From Bacillus sp. FJAT-28004 (GTDB lineage: Bacteria; Bacillota; Bacilli; Paenibacillales; Paenibacillaceae), in the NCBI RefSeq assembly GCF_001280845.1, contig NZ_LGHP01000001.1, positions 1,132,319 through 1,196,318 of the forward strand: a DNA stretch of 64,000 nucleotides, in the 5' to 3' direction. This document shows positions 16,401 through 24,116 of this stretch, piece after piece. Numbering within the stretch: position 1 is the first letter of the stretch; each line of letters starts with the position of its first letter. A model generated the notes under the pieces. The model made no database searches and was not told the origin of the DNA. It worked only from the letters and a program-made list of their open reading frames with translations. The position numbers and the translations under genes are program-made.

Positions 16401-17402
16401 ATGAAACTATCGGCTGTAAAATACAGTGTTATCGTTCCTATGTACAACGAAGAAGAAGTTATCGAGCATACGTATGAGCGGCTGAAGCTGGTCATGGACA
16501 ACACGAACGAACCTTATGAGCTTATTTTCGTCAATGATGGAAGTAAAGATCGTACGGTCGAATTAGTTTCCATGATCTGCGATTTCGATCCAAATGTCCG
16601 CTTGATTAATTTCTCACGTAATTTTGGGCATCAAATCGCGATTTCAGCCGGAATGGACTATGCGCAGGGTGATGCGATTGTCGTCATTGATGCGGATCTT
16701 CAAGACCCACCGGAGGTCATTATCGATATGATCGCGAAGTGGAAGGAGGGCTTTGAGGTCGTTTATGGCAAACGTCTAAAGCGCAAAGGCGAGACGATGT
16801 TCAAAAAAATGACCGCGAAGCTCTTTTATCGCACGCTGCGAAGCCTAACGAACGTGGATATCCCCGTCGATACGGGGGATTTCCGTTTAATTGACCGCAA
16901 GGTATGTGACGTGCTGCGAGGTTTGAAGGAAAAAAATCGCTTCGTGCGCGGCTTGGTTAGCTGGATCGGCTTTAATCAGACGATGGTCGAATACGAGCGG
17001 GAAGAGCGTTTTGCAGGTGAGACGAAATATCCGCTTAAGAAAATGATTGCTTTTGCGCTAGACGGGATAACCTCGTTCTCCTACAAGCCATTGAAAATTG
17101 CCACCTATATTGGCTTCACTTTATCTATTTCGAGCTTTTTGTATTTGTTAGTCGTTATATTCCAGAAGCTGTTTACGGGCACTACGATTGCCGGCTGGGC
17201 TTCCATTGTGGCAGTAAACCTTTTATTTAACGGAATTATATTGATGCTCCTAGGCATTATCGGTGAATATATTGGCCGGATTTATGATGAATCCAAAAAT
17301 CGCCCCTTATATATCGTACGCGAGGCTCAAGGCTTCCCAGTGAAAGAAGACAACCAATCCGTGGATGCTGCTGATGTTGATCGGGTTAAAAAATATGTCT
17401 AA
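16401..17402 (+). CDS. polyprenyl-phosphate glycosyltransferase, GT2 (GtrB/DPM1 type)
   Basis: 333 residues. The N-terminal GT-A domain has VIVPMYNEEEVIEHTYERL, the nucleotide-binding VNDGSKDRT and the metal-binding DADLQDPPE. Two membrane segments follow (about 230-255 and 268-292), as in GtrB and bacterial dolichyl-phosphate mannose synthase homologues. It charges undecaprenyl phosphate with one sugar at the inner membrane face. AAAGGGG precedes the ATG. Its end overlaps the GtrA gene by 8 bp. Together with GtrA and the preceding GT-C fusion it forms a complete synthesise-flip-transfer unit. The sugar (mannose or glucose) cannot be told from sequence alone. Confidence 0.88.
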   Translation: MKLSAVKYSVIVPMYNEEEVIEHTYERLKLVMDNTNEPYELIFVNDGSKDRTVELVSMICDFDPNVRLINFSRNFGHQIAISAGMDYAQGDAIVVIDADLQDPPEVIIDMIAKWKEGFEVVYGKRLKRKGETMFKKMTAKLFYRTLRSLTNVDIPVDTGDFRLIDRKVCDVLRGLKEKNRFVRGLVSWIGFNQTMVEYEREERFAGETKYPLKKMIAFALDGITSFSYKPLKIATYIGFTLSISSFLYLLVVIFQKLFTGTTIAGWASIVAVNLLFNGIILMLLGIIGEYIGRIYDESKNRPLYIVREAQGFPVKEDNQSVDAADVDRVKKYV

Positions 17403-17841
17403 AGCAGTATCTAACCAAGCATCTAAAGGGTCCATCGCACAATTTATAATGTTCAATATAGTGGGACTGCTTAATACGTTCATCGATTTTCTTATGTTCA
17501 CCATCCTCATTTGGTTTGGCGCGTATTATTTACTTGCACAGGTGATCGCTTACGGTGCAGGCATGATTAATAGCTTTGTGCTAAATAGCCGATATACTTT
17601 TGGTAAGAAGGAAAATGAGGCTCCAAGACCGCAGCAGCTGAATAGGAGTATGCGATTCATCGTATGGAACGGTATGTTACTCGGGGTTACTTTACTGCTG
17701 CTGATGGCCTTTAACGAGTGGTGGGGATTGAACGAGGTTGTATCGAAGCTTATTGTAACGGTGGTAACGGTTGTCCTTAACTTTTACGGGAGTAAAAAAT
17801 GGGTTTTTGCGGCGAAAGGACCACAGACTGAGAGCAGCTAG
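17395..17841 (+). CDS. GtrA-family membrane protein (putative polyprenyl-P-sugar flippase)
   Basis: 148 residues with four membrane helices and the GtrA signature: FIMFNIVGLLNTFIDF in helix 1, and NSFVLNSRYTFG between helices 2 and 3. I chose ATG 17395, which overlaps the stop of the GT2 gene and gives the usual length; an in-frame ATG at 17365 lies inside the GT2 gene. The family is thought to move polyprenyl-phosphate sugars to the outer leaflet. Its position right after GT2 supports that role for the GT-C fusion. Confidence 0.85.
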   Translation: MSKAVSNQASKGSIAQFIMFNIVGLLNTFIDFLMFTILIWFGAYYLLAQVIAYGAGMINSFVLNSRYTFGKKENEAPRPQQLNRSMRFIVWNGMLLGVTLLLLMAFNEWWGLNEVVSKLIVTVVTVVLNFYGSKKWVFAAKGPQTESS

Positions 17842-17856
17842 CGGAAGGTGGGGAAA

Positions 17857-18534
17857 ATGAAAAGAGTATTTTCTTATGCATTGGTTGTCGTAGGTATTCT
17901 CATACTGCTGTATCCGAAAGCGAATGAATGGTATGAGAACCGTCAGCAAGATAAGCTGATGGCGAGCTGGGACGAGGCAAGCTTTGATGTAAGCGCAGAG
18001 CAGCAAGCGCAGCAGCAATATGAACAATTGACAGACCTGTTCAACGAGGAATCGGTAGCGACTGAGACGCCGATTCGATCACCTACGGAAGCAACTGCAA
18101 CTACACCGGTACCTACCCCTACAGAGGCTCCAAAAGCACAGAAGATCGCACCGATTGCAACGATCAAGATAGATAAAATAAAGCTCAAGCTGCCTGTGGT
18201 TGAGGGTGCAACCCAGAAGAATTTGAAATCGGCTACAGCTCACTTGAAGGAAACTACGGCAATCGGTCAAGTCGGCAACGCAGCGATAGCTGGTCACCGG
18301 ATGCGCTCCAAGGGAAGGCTGTTTAATCGGCTTGGAGAAGTCGAGGTCGGAGATAAAATCGTCGTGGATACAAAAGATGAAACTTTTACATACACCGTAT
18401 ATAAAGTATCCATTGTGGAGCCAACAGACGTATCTGTCTTAAATTACAATAATAAGGATAAGCTTCTGACGTTGATCACCTGTGATCCCATTGTTAACCC
18501 CACGCACCGGCTAATCATTCATGCGAAGATATAA
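17857..18534 (+). CDS. class D sortase
   Basis: 225 residues: one N-terminal membrane helix (about 4-18), a coiled and then Thr/Pro/Ala-rich linker (about 45-95), then the sortase barrel. Catalytic residues are visible: His in IAGHRMRSKG, Cys in TLITCDP, and Arg in THRLII near the C-terminus. Sortases cleave an LPxT-like signal and join the protein to the envelope or to another protein. No LPxTG substrate is encoded within the window. ATG 17857 is preferred over GTG 17848, which lies in the ribosome site. The gene sits 15 bp after gtrA, so anchoring may be coupled to glycosylation by the preceding three genes. Confidence 0.85.
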   Translation: MKRVFSYALVVVGILILLYPKANEWYENRQQDKLMASWDEASFDVSAEQQAQQQYEQLTDLFNEESVATETPIRSPTEATATTPVPTPTEAPKAQKIAPIATIKIDKIKLKLPVVEGATQKNLKSATAHLKETTAIGQVGNAAIAGHRMRSKGRLFNRLGEVEVGDKIVVDTKDETFTYTVYKVSIVEPTDVSVLNYNNKDKLLTLITCDPIVNPTHRLIIHAKI

Positions 18535-18568
18535 TTAGCAATAGAGCCCATTTCCCCTTCATAACAGC

Positions 18569-18596
18569 ACCAATGGTATCGCCCCTTCATAGTATA
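18569..18596 (+). promoter_or_regulatory. sigma-K promoter of gerE
   Basis: CACC (AC at 18569-18570), 17 bp, then CATAGTATA at 18588-18596. gerE is a known sigma-K gene in Bacillus, so this is the best supported of the three sites with this layout. Confidence 0.7.
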
Positions 18597-18659
18597 AGTT
18601 GACTGTATCCCTTAACCTTGTTAAACCATAAAAACCCGCGCAAGGAGGGGTGACAAACA

Positions 18660-18884
18660 TTGAAGGGCAGCGACCATAAGAGCAAGTTTTTATTGACGCA
18701 TCGTGAACGCGAGGTATTCGAGCTGTTAGTACAGGATAAGACAACAAGAGATATTGCACAACAACTTTTCATCAGTGAGAAGACCGTCCGCAACCATATT
18801 TCTAATGTCATGCAGAAGCTGAACGTAAAAGGTCGTTCACAAGCGGTTGTCGAGCTAATCAAGCTTGGTGAATTACAAATCTAA
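18660..18884 (+). CDS. gerE: GerE, late sporulation transcription regulator
   Basis: 74 residues, the same length as Bacillus GerE, consisting of one LuxR-type helix-turn-helix: LLTHREREVFELLVQDKTT, then IAQQLFISEKTVRNHISNV and VKGRSQAVVELI. There is no receiver domain. GerE binds DNA in the mother cell late in sporulation and adjusts expression of sigma-K-dependent coat and crust genes. The start is TTG at 18660 behind AAGGAGGGGTG. A sigma-K-type promoter lies upstream and a terminator follows. It probably helps control the glycan genes of the first 18 kb. Confidence 0.96.
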   Translation: MKGSDHKSKFLLTHREREVFELLVQDKTTRDIAQQLFISEKTVRNHISNVMQKLNVKGRSQAVVELIKLGELQI

Positions 18885-18900
18885 CATAGTAACCTAATCG

Positions 18901-18937
18901 GACGGCACTGTGGCAAAGAGTGCTGTCTTATTTTTTT
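18901..18937 (+). terminator. gerE terminator
   Basis: GACGGCACT pairs with AGTGCTGTC (one G-T) around a 9-base loop, followed by TTATTTTTTTG. Confidence 0.85.
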
Positions 18938-19061
18938 GTACAAATAAAAACAACTATTGAAATTGACTATCTAATTATGGAAAATAAACCAAAAATGAAA
19001 GAGGTATTTGTCGAATCTCGTCGAATAATTAGTAGTATCATCGTTTAAAGAAGGTAAAGAT

Positions 19062-20651
19062 ATGATACAGGTACTTATGACGAAACCTATCCAAAAGAAA
19101 AAAGTGAGCCTGACAACGCTATTGATAGGTTTGGTCTCCATTTCGGTCTTTCTTATGTTAACCATTTCGCTTTTCGCATCCTACCAATCCAAGAAACAAG
19201 CGTTGTATGAAACAACACTTACTTTAAATCTTTCGACCGCATCAAAAATGAGTATAACGATGGGTTCCTTATTTGAATCGATGCGAAGCAGTCTTAATAA
19301 CGCTGCTAACTTCTATTCTTTAAATCGTGAGATGGAGCTTGAAGATTCTGAAAAGTATCTTGAGTTAATTCGCAATAGTAGCAACTATTTCAATTCCATT
19401 GCCGTAGTAGATGAGAAGGGGTTAATGCGTACTCTTTCCCCGTCGTCTATCGGCAAGGTTGGAGAGCCTATTAAAACAGAGGCAGCGAAGGAAGCATTGG
19501 CTATGCGAAAGCCATATCTATCTAAGCCCTATAGGAGCGCAACTACGAAACACCTCATCGTATTTATAAGTGAGCCATTATTTGATCAAGAAGGCGTTTA
19601 TCGTGGCTTTATCGGTGGGAGCATCTATTTACAACAAAATAACGTTCTGAATATGATATTCGGTAATGAAAACCTTGATGATAATGGCTCCTACTTTTAT
19701 GTTGTGGGTTCAGATGGTCACCTGATGTACGATCCTGATACAGACCAAATTGGGATGGATGTTACCTCTAATCCGATCGTTCAGAAGCTGGTTAATGGGA
19801 AGAGTGGACAAGAGCTCACTGTAGATGCAGATGGTGTGAGATTGCTTGCCGGATACGCCTACGTTCCAGAGAATCAATGGGGGGTCGTTGTGCTTTCTCC
19901 AATAAGTATCGTCAAGGAGCAATTGAATAATCATATTCAAGCGATCCTGCTATACACCCTGATACCATTTTTTATTTTGATGCTCGTGACGACTTGGTTT
20001 GCCCGCCGATTAGCTAAACCATTTGTAACGCTTGCCAACATCGTTAGTAAAATGGGGAAAGTAGAAGTTCCAATACCTGCGATGAAACATCATTGGAACA
20101 GAGAAGCCGATTTATTGACCAAAACGGTTATTCTTGCGATGAATGGCATTAAGAAACAAACCGATCAATTGACACAAGCGGCGATGACCGATGTTTTGAC
20201 TGGATTAAACAATAGAAGAACGTTAGAGACGATTATGATGAAGTGGGTAGAGGAGCAGAAGCCCTATTCCATCGTTGTGCTGGATATTGATCGATTCAAA
20301 TCTATCAATGATACATACGGGCATCAAGAAGGAGACAGAGTGCTTCAGCATTTGGCTAAAATAATTAAGTTATCTGTAAAACCGGATGATATTTGCAGCC
20401 GCTATGGAGGGGAAGAGTTTGTTGTTCTCTTGCCGCATGCCACTCCAAGTGCTGCCTTTGAAGTCGCTGAGAGAATCCGCACGACGATAGAGAACAGTGA
20501 GAATCATCTCAAGCAGATCGTTACCGTTTCACTTGGAGTAGCTCAGTTCCCATCTCAGGCACATACGGCTGATGAATTATTTTCACTTGCAGATCAAGCG
20601 CTTTACAAAGCCAAGCATGCCGGAAGAAATCAAACAGTGATGGCTGAGTAG
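19062..20651 (+). CDS. membrane diguanylate cyclase with Cache sensor and GGDEF domain
   Basis: 529 residues: membrane helix about 18-40, extracellular Cache-type sensor about 45-280, second helix about 288-308, HAMP-like linker, then a GGDEF domain from about 365 (TDVLTGLNNRRTLE). The active loop reads GGEEF (about 447-451), and DIDRFKSINDTYGH holds the metal site, so it should make cyclic di-GMP from GTP. The RxxD product-inhibition site is not present upstream of GGEEF (KPDD instead), so feedback control may be lost. There are two possible starts, ATG 19062 and ATG 19077. An orphan histidine kinase with a similar sensor follows after 65 bp. Confidence 0.9.
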   Translation: MIQVLMTKPIQKKKVSLTTLLIGLVSISVFLMLTISLFASYQSKKQALYETTLTLNLSTASKMSITMGSLFESMRSSLNNAANFYSLNREMELEDSEKYLELIRNSSNYFNSIAVVDEKGLMRTLSPSSIGKVGEPIKTEAAKEALAMRKPYLSKPYRSATTKHLIVFISEPLFDQEGVYRGFIGGSIYLQQNNVLNMIFGNENLDDNGSYFYVVGSDGHLMYDPDTDQIGMDVTSNPIVQKLVNGKSGQELTVDADGVRLLAGYAYVPENQWGVVVLSPISIVKEQLNNHIQAILLYTLIPFFILMLVTTWFARRLAKPFVTLANIVSKMGKVEVPIPAMKHHWNREADLLTKTVILAMNGIKKQTDQLTQAAMTDVLTGLNNRRTLETIMMKWVEEQKPYSIVVLDIDRFKSINDTYGHQEGDRVLQHLAKIIKLSVKPDDICSRYGGEEFVVLLPHATPSAAFEVAERIRTTIENSENHLKQIVTVSLGVAQFPSQAHTADELFSLADQALYKAKHAGRNQTVMAE

Positions 20652-20716
20652 TAGCATACTGCCTCATAAATTTCCGATTATAATCAATTATAGTTGTAAT
20701 GAAAAGGATTAAGTAA

Positions 20717-22027
20717 ATGAAACCAGACATCGTGTATACAAAAAAAAGAATGATCTATTTTATCGTTTTATCCATTGCAATATTAAGTGTGCTTATCGGC
20801 ATTAAACTATTTTCAACATACCATTATACGACTAAATCAGCAGAGATGACGCTGGCGAAGCAGTATACAGAAATCGCAACGGAAATTGCAGATGGCTTGG
20901 ATAAATCAGTTTATAAGCAGTTTCTTTTGACCAAAACGGATGATGAACATCGTAAAAATGTAAAGCAATATTTGGATGAGTATCGGAAACGTGTAAATGC
21001 GCTCTATATTTACATTTTGCTGTTAGATGAAAGCGACGTATCCAAAGTGATGGTTACAGCATTTTCACCTAGTACAATAGATGTACCGATTGGTTTTCCC
21101 TGTACAGTTCCTACTGATCAAGTAAATATGGCCAAAAATGGGGTAAACTATTTCACTGGAGTTTTACACGATAAGCTAAGCGAATCTTATATGTCCGTGG
21201 GAGTTCCTTTCTTTGATGAAGATGGTACTGTGCTTGGTGTTGTGGGGATTGACATCGCAGCGAAGGATTTAGGTTATGTAAGCAAGTATGTTGTCAAAAA
21301 TAATATGTTTATTTTCGGCGTGGATGTATTGTTCGCTTTAGTGCTGCTCGCAGGTGTCTATGTGTTGAACAAATGGTACAAAGCTCGTCTCAGACAGGAT
21401 ATGCAGGAATCAGAAAAAATGTACATTTCCGAGCTAGGCAAAATCGTAGACACCATCAAATCAAGCAGGCATGATCTTATGAATCATCTTCAGGTTTTGA
21501 ATGGATTAATGGACATCCGAAGGTATGATAAAGCACATGATTATTTGAAACAACTGACCGAGGAATCCAAAACGTTAAATTTATCACTGAATATAAAAAA
21601 CCCGATCTTAATGGTGCTGTTCCAGAGCAAGAGAGAACGGGCTCATTCGAAAAATATACAAATCAACTTTGAAACAGATTATGATCCATTTGATAAAATA
21701 GAGTCGATGGATTTAGTTAAATTATTATCTAATCTGCTGGACAATGCGATTGAAGCAGTGGAACCTCATTCAGTTTATCTAACGCAAGAAATTCAGGTTC
21801 AATGTAAAGTGGAAAATGAGAAATATATATTTACAATCGAGAATCCAGCTGTGCTTACGAATGAAGAACAGAGGAACTTCTTTCAGTATGGTTATACTAC
21901 GAAAGCTGAGGGTTCAGACTTACGAGGAAACGGTCTCGCAATTGTAAGGAGAACGGTGGAGAAATATAAGGGCGAGCTTCAATTTCAATATGAGGAAGGC
22001 AAGGTCCTTATTCGGATTCGTATCTAA
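20717..22027 (+). CDS. orphan sensor histidine kinase, Spo0B-like H-box
   Basis: 436 residues: membrane helix about 12-30, a short extracellular sensor with the Cache-like block VGVPFFDEDGTVLGVVGIDI, helix about 197-218, then a Spo0B-type dimerisation helix SSRHDLMNHLQVLNGLMDI (phosphoacceptor His about 252). The ATPase domain has LLSNLLDNAIEA (N box) and GNGLAIVRRTVEKY (G box). No response regulator gene is adjacent. The H-box type is that of Spo0B and CitA/DcuS-like kinases. Possible partners are Spo0F/Spo0A-type regulators elsewhere, but this is inference. The convergent PTS operon shares a terminator with it. Confidence 0.85.
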   Translation: MKPDIVYTKKRMIYFIVLSIAILSVLIGIKLFSTYHYTTKSAEMTLAKQYTEIATEIADGLDKSVYKQFLLTKTDDEHRKNVKQYLDEYRKRVNALYIYILLLDESDVSKVMVTAFSPSTIDVPIGFPCTVPTDQVNMAKNGVNYFTGVLHDKLSESYMSVGVPFFDEDGTVLGVVGIDIAAKDLGYVSKYVVKNNMFIFGVDVLFALVLLAGVYVLNKWYKARLRQDMQESEKMYISELGKIVDTIKSSRHDLMNHLQVLNGLMDIRRYDKAHDYLKQLTEESKTLNLSLNIKNPILMVLFQSKRERAHSKNIQINFETDYDPFDKIESMDLVKLLSNLLDNAIEAVEPHSVYLTQEIQVQCKVENEKYIFTIENPAVLTNEEQRNFFQYGYTTKAEGSDLRGNGLAIVRRTVEKYKGELQFQYEEGKVLIRIRI

Positions 22028-22082
22028 AATAATAGAAGGCTGTACCGCATAGTGATATGCAGTACAGCCTTCTATTATTTTA
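22025..22082. terminator. bidirectional terminator covering both stop codons
   Basis: A 21-bp perfect stem (22025-22045 with 22062-22082) with a 16-base loop. It includes the stop codon of the kinase gene and that of ptsI on the opposite strand; A/T-rich ends give T runs in both directions. Confidence 0.9.
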
Positions 22083-23810
22083 TTTTACTGCAGGGACATG
22101 CTGTTCCACATAGGCTCTAACCTCTTCAGCTGAGCTCAGTTCTAGAACGGCTTGCGCCACCTGCTTCATATCCTGCTGAGATAGATTTGCCAGCAAGGCG
22201 CGAGCAGGTAAAATCGCACTAGCGCTCATGCTGAATTCATCAAGCCCCAGGCCAAGCAAAATGGGAAGAGCGTGCTTCGACCCTGCCATTTCGCCACACA
22301 TACCTGCCCACTTGCCATGAGCATGAGCGGCCTTAATCACACGATCAATCAGCAGTAAAATGGCTGGATGGAGCGGATCGTTCAAATAGGAGAGCTTAGG
22401 ATTCATACGATCTGCTGCAAACGTATATTGAACTAAATCATTTGTTCCGATACTGAAGAAATCAACTTCCTTGGCGAATAAATCCGCTAACAGAGCCGCC
22501 GCCGGTATTTCGATCATGATGCCTGCTTCAATGGCGGAGTTATAGGAGATACCTGCTTCGGTTAGCTCCTGCTTTGTTTCCTCGAGCATTGCTTTTGCAA
22601 GGCGCCATTCGCCCAGCGTAGCAATCATCGGGAACATGATTTTTAAATTACCGAAAGCGCTGGCCCGCAAAATCGCGCGCAGCTGTGTCTTGAACATTTC
22701 CGGTCGATCCAAACAGATTCGGATAGCACGGTAGCCAAGGAAAGGGTTGTCCTCCTTCGGCAGATTGAGGTAAGGAATTTCCTTATCTCCGCCGATATCT
22801 ATCGTTCGGATGACGATAGGTGCATCGCTGCCGAAGGCTTCCGCCGCTTTGCGATAAGCTTCAAACTGTATATCCTCAGAAGGAAGCTCTGCTGCATCCA
22901 TATATAAAAACTCAGTACGGAATAATCCGATACCTTCAGCGCCAGCCGCTGATGCAATTTCTGCATCTTTGACTAAGCCAATGTTAGCTACGAGTTCTAC
23001 CTGTACGCCATCGCTGCTTACGGAATTCTGATTCAAATAGGTTTGATAAAATTGCTTGCTTTCAATCTGTTGCTGATGCAATTGTGTATATCGAGCTAGC
23101 GTATCACTATCGGGGTCCAGGTAGATATGGCCATCTGTACCGTCAATGATAACCGATTGGCCGTTCTTCACAGCCTGCTCCATCGAGCTGCCGATTCCGA
23201 CAATAGCAGGAATGCCAATAGACCTTGCAATGATGGCAGAGTGGGAAGTGCGTCCGCCTGCTTGCGTTGCGAAGCCAATCACTTTGCTTGGATCGAGCTG
23301 AGCTGTATCCGATGGTGTTAAATCTTCAGCAAACAGAATGATAGGTCCTGATTCGTCATCCAAGGCTGCAGATGAAATCCCTTGCAGTTTGTTCAATACA
23401 CGACGACTTACATCACGTATATCTGCTGCTCTTTCCTTCAAGTAGGGATCATCCAATCCGCCAATCATTTCCGCGATCTCTTCAGAGGTGTTAAAAAAGG
23501 CATATTCAACATTAATCCGTTCAGATCTGACGATCTCTTTCGAGCGGTCAATGAGCTCTTCATCCTCAAGCAGCATCAGATGTGCTTCAAATATTTCAGC
23601 CTCATGTTCTTTGTTCTGAGCGACCAGCTTTGCATGGATGGCTTCAAGCTCTACATGAGTTGAAGCAATTGCAGCTTCAAAACGCTTAATTTCATGATCT
23701 AGATGCTTGTCTTCTAGGTGAACCTTCTCAATTTGGATAGGTTTTGAAGACGATACTTTAGCTACACCGATCGCATACCCGGGCGATGCAGCAATTCCTT
23801 GGAGCCTCAT
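22080..23810 (-). CDS. ptsI: phosphoenolpyruvate-protein phosphotransferase (PTS enzyme I)
   Basis: 576 residues, full length for enzyme I. The phosphorylated histidine is His190 in GGRTSHSAIIARS. The C-terminal PEP-binding barrel has GIGLFRTEFLYM, FLGYRAIRICL, and DFFSIGTNDLVQYTFAADRMN. It takes phosphate from PEP and passes it to HPr. It is the last gene of the operon antiterminator-IIA-IICB-HPr-EI, 3 bp after the HPr gene. It may be the main enzyme I of the cell or an operon-specific copy; the HPr variant next door leaves this open. Confidence 0.93.
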   Translation of the reverse strand: MRLQGIAASPGYAIGVAKVSSSKPIQIEKVHLEDKHLDHEIKRFEAAIASTHVELEAIHAKLVAQNKEHEAEIFEAHLMLLEDEELIDRSKEIVRSERINVEYAFFNTSEEIAEMIGGLDDPYLKERAADIRDVSRRVLNKLQGISSAALDDESGPIILFAEDLTPSDTAQLDPSKVIGFATQAGGRTSHSAIIARSIGIPAIVGIGSSMEQAVKNGQSVIIDGTDGHIYLDPDSDTLARYTQLHQQQIESKQFYQTYLNQNSVSSDGVQVELVANIGLVKDAEIASAAGAEGIGLFRTEFLYMDAAELPSEDIQFEAYRKAAEAFGSDAPIVIRTIDIGGDKEIPYLNLPKEDNPFLGYRAIRICLDRPEMFKTQLRAILRASAFGNLKIMFPMIATLGEWRLAKAMLEETKQELTEAGISYNSAIEAGIMIEIPAAALLADLFAKEVDFFSIGTNDLVQYTFAADRMNPKLSYLNDPLHPAILLLIDRVIKAAHAHGKWAGMCGEMAGSKHALPILLGLGLDEFSMSASAILPARALLANLSQQDMKQVAQAVLELSSAEEVRAYVEQHVPAVK

Positions 23811-23813
23811 CTT

Positions 23814-24089
23814 TTATTGCCCCTTTTCTGCATGCGCTTCAACCGAGACGAGAATTTCTCCGATAGCGGCTACAACATTCTCTGCATCATCACCCTCTGC
23901 AGAGACCGTAATGCTGTCTCCAAGTTTTGCTCCAACGGAAATGACATGAACAAGGCTTTTTGCATTGAAGCTTTTTCCATCCTTCTCTAATGTAACAGCG
24001 CCCGTAAATGTTTTTGCTGCCTCAACAATTTTACGTGCTGGTCTTGCATGAATGCCGAATGGATTTTGGATCACAAAGCTGTTTTTCAT
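23814..24089 (-). CDS. ptsH: HPr-family phosphocarrier protein
   Basis: 91 residues. The phosphorylated histidine is His14 in FGIHARPA. The position of regulatory Ser46 is Ser45 in NAKSLVHVIS. Firmicute HPr normally reads NLKSIMGVMS there, so the Ile-Met pair recognised by HPr kinase is Leu-Val here. It passes phosphate from enzyme I to the IIA protein encoded three genes up. The altered serine region suggests it may be a poor HPrK substrate, that is, a catalytic HPr without the full carbon-catabolite role. Symbol by family; a canonical ptsH may exist elsewhere. Confidence 0.88.
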   Translation of the reverse strand: MKNSFVIQNPFGIHARPARKIVEAAKTFTGAVTLEKDGKSFNAKSLVHVISVGAKLGDSITVSAEGDDAENVVAAIGEILVSVEAHAEKGQ

Positions 24090-24116
24090 CGGTTTTCACT
24101 CCTATTATGTTTAGTG

